From an uncultured Clostridia bacterium (GTDB lineage: Bacteria; Bacillota; Clostridia; Oscillospirales; Acutalibacteraceae), in NCBI GenBank assembly GCA_947581635.1, contig CANPVE010000006.1, positions 1 to 64,000 on the forward strand: DNA of 64,000 nucleotides, read 5' to 3'. Below the pieces are notes generated by a model. It was not told the DNA's origin. It was given only the letters and a program-made list of their open reading frames with translations, and did no database searches. Numbering within the stretch: the first letter of the stretch is position 1; each line of letters starts with the position of its first letter. Shown here piece by piece: positions 42,184 to 50,936 of the stretch. Made by a program: the position numbers and the translations under genes.

Positions 42184-43629
42184 ATGAATTACAGTATGAT
42201 CAGATATATTCTGGGACAGATATTCAAAGTCGAAGCCGCGCTCATGTTCGTTCCGTTGGCGGTGTCGCTTTATTATCGGGACGAAGGCATGGTGCCGCTG
42301 CTGGCGGTGATGATCCCGCTGGGATTCGCGGGCTGTGCCATGACGGCGAGAAGACCCGAAAAGCAAACCATATACGCGCGTGAAGGATTTGTCATAGTGG
42401 CGTTTGCGTGGATATTCCTCTCTGTATTCGGCGCACTGCCGTTTGTGATAAGCGAATCGATACCTAATTTCATCGACGCTCTGTTTGAAACGGTTTCGGG
42501 CTTTACCACCACAGGTTCAACTATTTTATCTGACGTCGAGGCCTTGCCCATGAGCCTGCTAATGTGGCGGAGCTTCACGCATTGGATAGGCGGCATGGGT
42601 GTGCTGGTGTTTGCGCTGGCCCTGCTTCCGAGCGGCAGCGCACAGTCGATGTATATAATGCGTGCCGAGGTACCCGGTCCGTCGGTGGGCAAGCTGGTGG
42701 CAAAGACCCAAATCACAGCCCGCATACTCTACGCGATATACGTTTTCTTTACGGTGTTGGAGGCGCTGCTTCTCAGGCTCACGGGAATGCGCTGGTTCGA
42801 CTGCATAGCCAACGCTTTTGCGACGGCGGGTACAGGCGGCTTTTCGGTTCTCAACCAAGGCATAGGCGGTTACAACAACGTGTGGGTTGAGGTCATAATC
42901 ACAGCTTTCATGCTAATATTCAGCATAAATTTCAACCTTTTCTATATGCTTTTGATGAAGCAGTTTTACGATGTTCTGCGCAATGTGGAAATCAAGGTGT
43001 TCTTTGCTATCTATTTAATATGCACGCTGATTGTAACTTTCAATATAATGTCTATGTATAACAATTCCTTCAGTCATGCCCTCAGGTACGCGGGCTTCAC
43101 AGTGGCTTCGCTCAGCAGTTCCACGGGCTTCGGAACGGCAGATTACACTCAGTGGCCGGTGCTGTCGCAGACTATACTCATTTTGCTCATGTTCTGCGGC
43201 GCCTGCGCGGGATCCACAGGAGGCGGCCTTAAGGTGGCGCGTGTTATGATACTTTTCAAGTCCGGTGTCAGCGAATTGCGCAGACAGATTAATCCCAAGC
43301 TGGTATCAACCGTCAAACTGGAGGGACAGGTGGTGGAGAATGAGCAGATACGCACACAGGGCGCGTTCTTTGTCCTGTATATGGCGATACTGCTTGTTTC
43401 CACACTGTTGCTGTCGCCCGATAAGTACAGTTTTGATGTGTCTTTTTCCGCAGCGCTTACAGCCATGAATAACATGGGACCCGGTCTGGGCGCGATAGGC
43501 CCGTACGGAAACTTCGGCGGCTTTACCGCGTTCTCAAAGCTGGTGCTGATATTTGATATGCTGGTGGGCAGACTCGAAATATTCCCGGTTCTCGTTGCCT
43601 TTATGCCCAGAACCTGGAAAAAGGCATGA
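42184..43629 (+). CDS. trkH: Trk potassium uptake channel protein TrkH
   Basis: This 481-residue membrane protein has the four membrane-pore-membrane repeats of the TrkH/KtrB family, seen in 'SGFTTTGSTILSDVEALP' and 'ATAGTGGFSVLNQGIGGYNN', 'SLSSSTGFGTADYTQWP' and 'AALTAMNNMGPGLGAIGP', and it ends in 'LEIFPVLVAFMPRTW'. It conducts K+ (or Na+) under control of TrkA. The ATG was chosen over an upstream GTG because GAGGCGGTG lies 7 bases before it. Confidence 0.95.
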   Translation: MNYSMIRYILGQIFKVEAALMFVPLAVSLYYRDEGMVPLLAVMIPLGFAGCAMTARRPEKQTIYAREGFVIVAFAWIFLSVFGALPFVISESIPNFIDALFETVSGFTTTGSTILSDVEALPMSLLMWRSFTHWIGGMGVLVFALALLPSGSAQSMYIMRAEVPGPSVGKLVAKTQITARILYAIYVFFTVLEALLLRLTGMRWFDCIANAFATAGTGGFSVLNQGIGGYNNVWVEVIITAFMLIFSINFNLFYMLLMKQFYDVLRNVEIKVFFAIYLICTLIVTFNIMSMYNNSFSHALRYAGFTVASLSSSTGFGTADYTQWPVLSQTILILLMFCGACAGSTGGGLKVARVMILFKSGVSELRRQINPKLVSTVKLEGQVVENEQIRTQGAFFVLYMAILLVSTLLLSPDKYSFDVSFSAALTAMNNMGPGLGAIGPYGNFGGFTAFSKLVLIFDMLVGRLEIFPVLVAFMPRTWKKA

Positions 43630-43839
43630 GTGTTAACACTTTTGTTAAAATGACGAAATTTTGTTAATAAAAATATGCAATATTGCTAATAGATTCGTTT
43701 TGAACTATTTTTTAACATATCGAAACATTTTGTCTGTGCTTTTTATTTGGAAAAAAATTGTCAAAATCCCGAATTTTATCGCATTTTTTTATAATAAATC
43801 TACAAAGCTGGATTGGATTATTTATAAAAAACGACGAAA

Positions 43840-43873
43840 AACATCCTGCGCTTTTTGGGCAGGATGTTTTTTT
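43840..43873 (+). terminator. Terminator of trkAH
   Basis: AACATCCTGC and GCAGGATGTT pair perfectly around a 9-base loop, followed by a run of T. Confidence 0.93.
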
Positions 43874-43945
43874 GTTATCAAATAGTTCAAATTCTTTTCA
43901 CATATGGTTAGTTGGTGCTTATACATAATTTATATAAATTAATAG

Positions 43946-43973
43946 TTGACTGAGATTTTTTTAGTGCTATAAT
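43946..43973 (+). promoter_or_regulatory. Promoter of the exopolysaccharide locus
   Basis: TTGACT and TATAAT with a 16-base spacer, about 70 bases upstream of the first gene. No strong terminator was found between here and 59.9 kb, so the locus could be one transcript of about 16 kb. Confidence 0.82.
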
Positions 43974-44045
43974 ATTAACGATAGCTGAATTGCGCCCAGA
44001 TTCAAACATTCTTAATTAATTTTGCCAAAGATGGGAGACCTGTCT

Positions 44046-45830
44046 ATGTTAAAAAGAAGTGAATACATTGTTATGTCGATGTCATTCGCATTTATGCTTG
44101 CCATATTTCTTGTGATTTCGATAAACTACATCAGCGACTCCGCTGCCAGCAACAATGATTTTACCGACAGATTCGATTCGTCTGCTCATGTGGCCGATGT
44201 GACTAAGCTCGGCACGGAATATATCGTCATTACGGGCGATGACAAGGAAATTCAGCAAAATGTGACAAGCGCCCTTTTCTACGCCAAGAAGGGCTACGAA
44301 GTGTTTTACAATGTGGAGTCCGTTCCCAGCAACCTTTGGAGAACGGCTAAAGCGGTTATCGTCACTACGCCGAACCTCATCAGTATAAGCAATATGGATA
44401 TGCTCATGAGATACGTTGACGGAGGAATAGATGTGTTCTTCGCCGCGCTCCCGGAGGAGGGCTCGGTGCAGTACGACGCCTATCGTGAGGCTATGGGCAT
44501 AGTTTCGCGCACCGGCTACGCTGAACTCGAGGGTTTCCAGGCATTTGAGGGGCTTTACGCGCAGGGCGAGATCGTGTGCAACGATTATCCGATTGAGGTG
44601 GAAGATATCAGAGTTGACGCCACCTGCCGCAAGTATATATTTGAATATTCATCCGATCCCGACGCCGATCAGGGCGAGATGGTTCCGATTCTGTGGAGAA
44701 CCGTTTACGGCGAGGGTCAGCTCTATGTGCTCAACGCCGATTTTATGGAGCAGAGCTACGGCGTAGGTCTGTGCATAGGGGTTTTGGGCTGTATGGAGAG
44801 CGATTTTGCATATCCTATAGTAGACGCAAAGGTCAACTATATCGACAGTTTTCCATTCCTGAGCTATGAAAACGGCGACAACATGATGAAATTCTACAGC
44901 AGGGATTCTCAGTCGTTTATCCGCGATCAGGTGTGGCCCAGTCTCGTCACGATGATGAAAGATTCGGATATCAAATTTACGGGTCTGTATTACGCCTACA
45001 TCACCGATATGGCGAGAAATGCGGAATATAACGTGGAGACGCTCTCCTATTTCAAAAAGCAGTTCAGCAAATACGGGTGTGAATTCGGATTCGGCGGATA
45101 TCACAGCGATATGCTCTCAGGACGCGAGTTTGAGGATGACGCGATGAACGAGAGCTACGACCAGTTCAAGTGGAATATGGGCAACTACAACCTTGTGACC
45201 TACAAGTATTCCAGCAAAATCACACAGTCGGTTCAGAGCGATATGCTTAAGAAACTGAGGAATGTGAGCGTGTACGTATCCAAGCTCGATACCGACGACA
45301 AGGAAGAATATCAGGCTCCGTTGTCCTTTGCCGAGAGCAACATAGTCAATATTCCCATAATCTGTGAAGAGATTTCCCCCAGCTATCCCGACTATTGGAA
45401 GGCTTGCAACATGGCCTCGGGTCTCGGACTCTCAACCCATTATTTTGACCTTTACAACGTAATTACCAATACATCAAATGTAAATTACGAGTGGATGATG
45501 TATTCTCAGGAACTCTCCAAGGAATTCAATCTGCTCAACAGAGGCACGTCGTGGCTCACCGAGAGAACGTCGGCACAGGCAGGGTACTATGCCAAGAGAT
45601 ATCTCTGCCTCATGCCGGAGGTGACGTTCACCGAAAATACGCTCAAGATAACGTGTGAGAATTTTGACGACACCGCCACATTCGTTGTCAAGACATCCAA
45701 GCGTCTCAAGCCCAACGACGCCGAATTCACCGCAGAGCCTCTCAGCGACGGTTTCTACATGATAAAGCTTTTGAAACCTGAAGTCACGATCGACTTGATC
45801 GGCACGGGGAGCCAGGGCTACTTATATTGA
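44046..45830 (+). CDS. DUF2194-like membrane-anchored protein of the Pel-type locus
   Basis: This 594-residue protein has one membrane segment near residues 8-30 ('VMSMSFAFMLAIFLVISINYI') and a large extracellular part. Residues of about 50-240 look like an alpha/beta glutamine-amidotransferase-like fold ('EYIVITGDDKEIQQNVTSALFYAKKGYEVF'). Residues of about 305-480 look like a polysaccharide-deacetylase-type barrel ('IKFTGLYYAYITD', 'EFGFGGYHSDM'). The end is beta-rich. I assign it to DUF2194 by pattern and by its place before pelF. It may stand in for the PelA deacetylase of other Pel loci; the metal-binding Asp-His-His set is not clear, so activity is unproven. GGGAGA precedes the ATG. Confidence 0.65.
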   Translation: MLKRSEYIVMSMSFAFMLAIFLVISINYISDSAASNNDFTDRFDSSAHVADVTKLGTEYIVITGDDKEIQQNVTSALFYAKKGYEVFYNVESVPSNLWRTAKAVIVTTPNLISISNMDMLMRYVDGGIDVFFAALPEEGSVQYDAYREAMGIVSRTGYAELEGFQAFEGLYAQGEIVCNDYPIEVEDIRVDATCRKYIFEYSSDPDADQGEMVPILWRTVYGEGQLYVLNADFMEQSYGVGLCIGVLGCMESDFAYPIVDAKVNYIDSFPFLSYENGDNMMKFYSRDSQSFIRDQVWPSLVTMMKDSDIKFTGLYYAYITDMARNAEYNVETLSYFKKQFSKYGCEFGFGGYHSDMLSGREFEDDAMNESYDQFKWNMGNYNLVTYKYSSKITQSVQSDMLKKLRNVSVYVSKLDTDDKEEYQAPLSFAESNIVNIPIICEEISPSYPDYWKACNMASGLGLSTHYFDLYNVITNTSNVNYEWMMYSQELSKEFNLLNRGTSWLTERTSAQAGYYAKRYLCLMPEVTFTENTLKITCENFDDTATFVVKTSKRLKPNDAEFTAEPLSDGFYMIKLLKPEVTIDLIGTGSQGYLY

Positions 45831-45858
45831 TTTTAATTAATAAGGAGGAAATTACTCA

Positions 45859-47298
45859 ATGAAGGTTTGCTTGATTGCGGAGGGCAGCTATCCTTACACC
45901 TTCGGCGGCGTTTCCGCTTGGGTTCAGATGCTCATCAAGGGTGTGCCAAAGGTCGACTTTTCCATTCAGACAATAGTGGCGAGCCGCGCAGATGCAAATG
46001 AGTGCAAATTCGTGATACCGGCGAATGTCGTGTCTATGCATGACACCTTTCTGTCTGACGACGACGTTGTTCACAAGGTGCGCAAAAAGACCACTATGAG
46101 CAGCCGCGAGAGGGATGCGTTCAGATCTCTGTTGTACGGCAAGAACGTGGATTGGGTGACAATATTCAATTACTTCGAGCACAAGGACGTTTCGATAAAC
46201 GGTCTGCTGATGGGCAAGGATTTCTACGACATAGTGAGCGAATTCTATCGCGACAAGTATTCACAGACGGTTTTTGTCGATTTTCTGTGGAATACCCGCT
46301 CGCTTTACCTGCTGCTTTTTAAGGTGCTTAAGACGCCGATGGAGTCCGCCGACATTTATCACTGCGTTGCCACAGGCTACGCGGGCATACTCGCCAGCAA
46401 GGGCAAGGTGCTGTTCAACAAGCCTATGATACTCAGCGAGCACGGCATATACACCCGTGAACGCGAGGAGGAAATAATTAAGACCAACTGGACGCAGGGC
46501 ATTTACAAGGATATATGGATAAATTACTTCTATTGTCTTTCGGACTGTGCCTACCACTACGCCGACAAGATAACGTCGCTCTTCATGGCGGCCCAACATA
46601 TCCAGCACGAGCTGGGCTGCGACCCCGCCAAGACGCTCATCATACCCAACGGCGTTAATATTAAGGATTATCAGTCGTTCCCGCGCAAGGACGCCAACGA
46701 CCCGTTTATAAACATCGGCGCCATGCTCCGTGTAACGCCGATTAAGGACGTAAAGACGCTGCTTAGCGCCTACAGCTTCGCCAAAGAGGAAGTCCCCGAA
46801 CTCAAGCTGTGGATCATGGGACCGACCGATGAAGATCCGGACTATTACGACGACTGCGTTGAAATGGTTAAGGTAAACGAGCTTAAGGACGTCGAATTTA
46901 CGGGACGTATCAAGCCCAAAGATTATTTGGGAAAGATGGATATGTTGATACTCACCAGTATCAGTGAGGGCCAGCCCATAGTTATGCTGGAGGCTATGGC
47001 GGTGGGCATACCCTGCATAGCCACACAGGTGGGAGACTGCGCCGGTCTGATAAAAGGAGAGCACGACGATATGGGCGACTGCGGAATCGTCACTCCCACT
47101 ATGAATGTCACCAGAATAGCGCAGGCTATAGTGACGCTTGCCAATAATCCCGAGCTTCGCAGGAAGATGGGAGAGATAGGCATGAAGCGTGTCGCCGAAC
47201 ACTACACCGAGAACGGCTGGATCGCTGAGTATGCCGAAATGTACAAAGAACTTGGAGGCGGTTCGGCAGAGACAGCCGCTTCCAAGAATAAAAAATAA
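45859..47298 (+). CDS. pelF: PelF, GT4 glycosyltransferase of Pel-type polysaccharide synthesis
   Basis: PelF is the soluble GT4 enzyme that polymerises the Pel polysaccharide at the cytoplasmic face, using a UDP-activated hexosamine. The 479-residue protein has the diagnostic start 'MKVCLIAEGSYPYTFGGVSAWVQMLI', then 'YHCVATGYAGILASKGK', 'LSEHGIYTREREEEI', 'IPNGVNIKDYQSF' and the donor-site block 'VEFTGRIKPKDYLGKMDMLILTSISEGQPIVMLEAMAVGIPCIAT'. A strong SD (AAGGAGG) precedes the ATG. It is followed at once by pelG, the same order as in known pel loci. Confidence 0.93.
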   Translation: MKVCLIAEGSYPYTFGGVSAWVQMLIKGVPKVDFSIQTIVASRADANECKFVIPANVVSMHDTFLSDDDVVHKVRKKTTMSSRERDAFRSLLYGKNVDWVTIFNYFEHKDVSINGLLMGKDFYDIVSEFYRDKYSQTVFVDFLWNTRSLYLLLFKVLKTPMESADIYHCVATGYAGILASKGKVLFNKPMILSEHGIYTREREEEIIKTNWTQGIYKDIWINYFYCLSDCAYHYADKITSLFMAAQHIQHELGCDPAKTLIIPNGVNIKDYQSFPRKDANDPFINIGAMLRVTPIKDVKTLLSAYSFAKEEVPELKLWIMGPTDEDPDYYDDCVEMVKVNELKDVEFTGRIKPKDYLGKMDMLILTSISEGQPIVMLEAMAVGIPCIATQVGDCAGLIKGEHDDMGDCGIVTPTMNVTRIAQAIVTLANNPELRRKMGEIGMKRVAEHYTENGWIAEYAEMYKELGGGSAETAASKNKK

Positions 47299-47319
47299 TC
47301 GGAAGGAAAGAGGCGCTTT

Positions 47320-48897
47320 ATGGCTGGTATAGGTTTTGAATTAAAAAAGCTTATGGGCAAGGGCAATATCGTGAGCACCGTAGCGGGTACCACATATGCC
47401 GTTATGGTTACGATAGGCCCTACCATATTGCTCGCCAGCACACTTATGCTGATGTATATTGTGCTGCCGTATTCCAGTGAGGCTTTTGCCGACAGAGAGT
47501 TTTTGTCGTCAACCATCCTCTATGTTTTCATTTTCTCGATGATAATCACGTCTCCGCTCAACTCAGTTCTTTCGAGATACGTCGCGGATAAGATTTATCA
47601 GGATAAGATAGTCGATATCATGCCGGCTATCAACGTGGGTCTTGCTTTGAATATGGTTCTGGCGTTTTTGGCCTCTCTCGTTATCGTGTTCAGAGAGATC
47701 GAGGTGGGCATCGACCCGTTCTTCATATTCCTGTCATACTGGTTCTTTATGGTTATCAATATGTCGCTCTACCTGATGACATATGTGTCGGCCCTGAAGG
47801 ACTACGGCAAGATAGGTATGGCCTATTTTATAGGAATACTTGCCGCGGTGGTCTTTGCTATTGTGAGCGTTTACATCTTCCACAATGCGGTCTCCTATTC
47901 CATTCTCGGCTCCATGGTGCTCTGTTTCTCCATTATCGCCACGATGTTGTACGCGAACCTCAAGACCTACTTTAAGCACTCGAGCAAGAACTACTCCGAG
48001 GCTCTCAAGTATTTCCTGAGATATAAACCACTCTTTATCACTAATTTCTTCTACACATTGGGACTTTATGTACACAACTTCGTCTACTGGACCACAGATT
48101 ACGGCGCGTATATAGGCAATGTGTTCTGGACGTCGCCTGCCTACGATATGGCCACCTGTATTGCGCTGTTTACCAACATATCAACGCTGGTTATATTCGT
48201 TGTTAAGGCTGAGACATCTTTCTTCGGCTCCTATCAGGCGTACCTTGAGACGGTCAACGGCGGCGGCGGCGATGATATTGAACTTGCCAAGAAAAATATG
48301 TTCCGCACGCTCAAGAGCGAGCTGTTCTATATTATCCGTTTCCAGTTCATCATAACCATCATCATCTTCATTCTCGCTATGATATTCCTGCCCGATTTCG
48401 GTTTTGAGGGCTTGATCCTCTCGATTTATCCGGCTTTGGCAGCCGCCTATTTCGTCACGTTCATCATGTACTGTGAAATCATCTTCCTGTTCTACTTCGA
48501 CGACGGCGTCGGCACAAGCATGGTGGCAGTGGGATTTTTCCTCGGCACGCTCATTGGCTCGATAGTTACCACATACTTCAACGTAGTGTTTGCGGGTCTG
48601 GGACTTTTCTTCGGCGCGTTTGTCGGCTGGACGATAGGTTATATGCGTCTGCGTAGGGTTATCAACAAGATCGACGAGCAGATATTCTGCCGCGGCAATA
48701 TCATCAACACCACGTCTGCCGGCAAGATGACCAAGAAGCGCAACGAGGAAGCCGACGCACAGCTCGCCTACTTCAAGATGACCAAGGAAGAAAAGATGCA
48801 GCACGACGTGGAACAGCAAAAGCAGCAGATGTTCGCGCAGCAAAAGGCTGAGAGAGAAGCGGCCCTCAAGAGCGTGGCGAACAGCGCAAAGAAATAG
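47320..48897 (+). CDS. pelG: PelG, polytopic membrane protein of Pel-type export
   Basis: This 525-residue protein has about 12 membrane segments (MOP flippase-like) and begins 'MAGIGFELKKLMGKGNIVST', closely following PelG of Pseudomonas ('MAGIGFELRKL'). PelG is thought to carry the growing Pel chain across the membrane together with PelD, PelE and PelF. The C-terminal 60 residues are a charged, Gln-rich helix ('KEEKMQHDVEQQKQQMFAQQKAEREAALK'), probably a cytoplasmic coiled coil, longer than expected for PelG. GGAAAGAGG precedes the ATG. Confidence 0.93.
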   Translation: MAGIGFELKKLMGKGNIVSTVAGTTYAVMVTIGPTILLASTLMLMYIVLPYSSEAFADREFLSSTILYVFIFSMIITSPLNSVLSRYVADKIYQDKIVDIMPAINVGLALNMVLAFLASLVIVFREIEVGIDPFFIFLSYWFFMVINMSLYLMTYVSALKDYGKIGMAYFIGILAAVVFAIVSVYIFHNAVSYSILGSMVLCFSIIATMLYANLKTYFKHSSKNYSEALKYFLRYKPLFITNFFYTLGLYVHNFVYWTTDYGAYIGNVFWTSPAYDMATCIALFTNISTLVIFVVKAETSFFGSYQAYLETVNGGGGDDIELAKKNMFRTLKSELFYIIRFQFIITIIIFILAMIFLPDFGFEGLILSIYPALAAAYFVTFIMYCEIIFLFYFDDGVGTSMVAVGFFLGTLIGSIVTTYFNVVFAGLGLFFGAFVGWTIGYMRLRRVINKIDEQIFCRGNIINTTSAGKMTKKRNEEADAQLAYFKMTKEEKMQHDVEQQKQQMFAQQKAEREAALKSVANSAKK

Positions 48898-49034
48898 GAA
48901 AAAGGTCGTACAATCACGGCGGCATTATTTAAAAACAATACTTTTTCCGGTTTTTCAGGATATTGCGGAGGATTGATTTCCATGTACGGCAGATACATTG
49001 CAAATATTGACTCAGTGCGGAGGTGTCGGCTGCG

Positions 49035-49922
49035 TTGAACATAGTGATAACGGTGGACGACAATTACATTCGTCCCGCGCTGATAATGTTGGAATCGCTG
49101 TTTGAGCGAAATGACGGGTCGATCCATGTTTACCTTCTGCACTCCAATGTGTGCGCCGAAAATCTCGGGCGGCTGCAAACCCATGTAGAGAAGCTCGGCG
49201 GTGAATTTACCGACATACGCGTGGACGGTGCGCTTTTTGATGGAGCTCCGGTCAACAAATATTTCACCAAAGAGATGTATTACCGTCTGCTTATACCTCG
49301 ACTCCTGCCCGACGGCGAGGAAAGGGCGCTGTATCTTGATCCCGACATCATAATAATGGGGTCGATAGATGAATTCTACCGGACTGACTTTGAGGGCAGT
49401 ATGATGATCGCCGTTCCGGATTATCTGGGGGACTCTTACTATCCCGAGCGCAAGCAAAATCTGGGTCTGAGCGGCGAGTATCACTATATAAATTCAGGAG
49501 TGATACTCTTCAATATACCGCTCATGCGCCAAAAATTTGATTTGGACGATATGTTCGGTTTCCTCCGGAACTGCGGTCTGAATTTGGAATTTCCCGACCA
49601 GGACTTAATAAACGTATACTTCAAGGACGACATCAAGTACGCGCCAAGGGAGTACAACTTCACGACTGAGTATGTGAGCACGGGTGATTTTGTAAAATAT
49701 GTGTTCAGTCCGCGCTACAGGCGTTCCGAAAAGGTCACGATAGCCCATTATATGGGAAAATGCAAGCCGTGGAAGCCATCGTATTATTATAAGTACTACG
49801 GAATCTACAAATCATATCTGAAAAAATATCTCACCCGCCGGGAAAAAATGCAGCTTCTGTTCAGACCGTTTTTGGTAGTGAAGTCGGTGTTTGGCGCGGC
49901 GTGGCGAGTGATTTTCAGATGA
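49035..49922 (+). CDS. GT8-family glycosyltransferase
   Basis: This 295-residue protein is a retaining GT8 (LgtC/glycogenin-type) transferase: 'NIVITVDDNYIRPALIMLESLFE' start, 'KEMYYRLLIPRLLPDGEERALYLDPDIIIMGSIDEFY' with the DPD metal and nucleotide-sugar motif, 'INSGVILFNIPLMR', and 'PDQDLINVYFKDDIKY'. It probably adds a galactosyl or glucosyl unit. I chose a TTG start 9 bases after GGAGGTG over the upstream GTG that lies inside that SD. It forms a tandem pair with the next gene, which shares the same motifs. Confidence 0.9.
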   Translation: MNIVITVDDNYIRPALIMLESLFERNDGSIHVYLLHSNVCAENLGRLQTHVEKLGGEFTDIRVDGALFDGAPVNKYFTKEMYYRLLIPRLLPDGEERALYLDPDIIIMGSIDEFYRTDFEGSMMIAVPDYLGDSYYPERKQNLGLSGEYHYINSGVILFNIPLMRQKFDLDDMFGFLRNCGLNLEFPDQDLINVYFKDDIKYAPREYNFTTEYVSTGDFVKYVFSPRYRRSEKVTIAHYMGKCKPWKPSYYYKYYGIYKSYLKKYLTRREKMQLLFRPFLVVKSVFGAAWRVIFR

Positions 49923-49944
49923 AAGTCAAAGGAGGTCTGAGAGT

Positions 49945-50865
49945 GTGAATGTATTGGTTACAGTATCGCAGAATTATTGCAGGTATATGATGACCATGCT
50001 CAAATCTCTTTTTAAGCACAACAAGTGCAGTATAACGGTGTATTTGCTCTATTCCAGAATAGATGATAAGACGCTGGGCAAGGTGCGCGGCTTCATCGAG
50101 AAAAGCGGGAATGTTTTCATGCCGCTCGAGGTGGGCGCTGACGTATTTGACGACGCGCCCGTCAATATGCATTTCACCAAGGAGATGTATTACAGGCTTC
50201 TAGCCAGCCGTATGCTCCCTGAGGACGAGGAGCGCGTGCTTTATATGGATCCCGATATTCTGATAAGGGGCTCTGTCGAGGAATTTTACAATCTTCCCTT
50301 CGACGGAAATATGCTCATAGCGATGTCAGACCCGCCGCAGACAAACGACCCAAAATGCCCCGACAACCGCCCCCATTGGCAGAGGCTGGGGATGCCCGAG
50401 GGTTCCGCCTATATAAACAGCGGCGTGCTCCTGATGAATCTCGCACTCATGAGGGAAAGGAATTTCGACGTGAGCGAGATATTTGAGATAATCGAGGAGA
50501 AGCGGAGCGATCTGCTCTACCCCGATCAGGACGCGATAAACATATACTTCCGCGATTCCATTAAGATATGGAAAAATCTCTATAACTATAATCCCGGACT
50601 GCTCGCGAGCGAGGTGTTCAAGTGGGGATTGAGCAAGAAGTACAGGCGCAGGGAAAATCCCATCATAGTACATTTCATGGGACCCGTAAAGCCATGGAGC
50701 ATACATTATCGCAACAAGTACTGCTACGAATATCAGGAGGCATACAAGGAATTTGCCCCGTTCGGTTACAGGATTTTGTGCCCGTTTAGGCCGGTGGTGG
50801 CAATTTTCGGATATTCTCTCACGGTGTTCTGTCTGATATTGCATATAAAGCGCCCCGGCAAATGA
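49945..50865 (+). CDS. GT8-family glycosyltransferase, tandem paralogue
   Basis: This 306-residue protein parallels the gene before it: 'NVLVTVSQNYCRYMMTMLKSLFK', 'KEMYYRLLASRMLPEDEERVLYMDPDILIRGSVEEFY', 'INSGVLLMNLALMRE' and 'YPDQDAINIYFRDSIKI', plus the C-terminal 'IVHFMGPVKPW'. The start is GTG with AAAGGAGG about 7 bases upstream. The pair probably arose by duplication and may add two successive residues or branches. Pel loci described in Gram-negatives lack GT8 enzymes, so the polymer here may be decorated. Confidence 0.9.
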   Translation: MNVLVTVSQNYCRYMMTMLKSLFKHNKCSITVYLLYSRIDDKTLGKVRGFIEKSGNVFMPLEVGADVFDDAPVNMHFTKEMYYRLLASRMLPEDEERVLYMDPDILIRGSVEEFYNLPFDGNMLIAMSDPPQTNDPKCPDNRPHWQRLGMPEGSAYINSGVLLMNLALMRERNFDVSEIFEIIEEKRSDLLYPDQDAINIYFRDSIKIWKNLYNYNPGLLASEVFKWGLSKKYRRRENPIIVHFMGPVKPWSIHYRNKYCYEYQEAYKEFAPFGYRILCPFRPVVAIFGYSLTVFCLILHIKRPGK

Positions 50866-50936
50866 TAAAAAGGTTACAAAGATAATCCTGCGGGCTGCAA
50901 GCCGCAGACGCGGGTTATTATACAGAGATAATTCTA

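Larger units (their letters stand above)
43630..44045. other. Intergenic region before the exopolysaccharide locus
   Basis: This 416-base AT-rich stretch holds the trkH terminator (43840-43873) and the locus promoter (43946-43973). I looked for a c-di-GMP riboswitch before the locus and see none. Confidence 0.6.

Noticed and set aside
43630..44045. c-di-GMP riboswitch before the Pel-type locus
   Set aside because: The region is AT-rich and shows only a terminator for trkH and a promoter; no compact GC-rich junction or GEMM-like motif is visible.
46261..47202. 313-codon open frame antisense to pelF
   Set aside because: It is fully inside pelF on the other strand, with no ribosome site and no recognisable domain.
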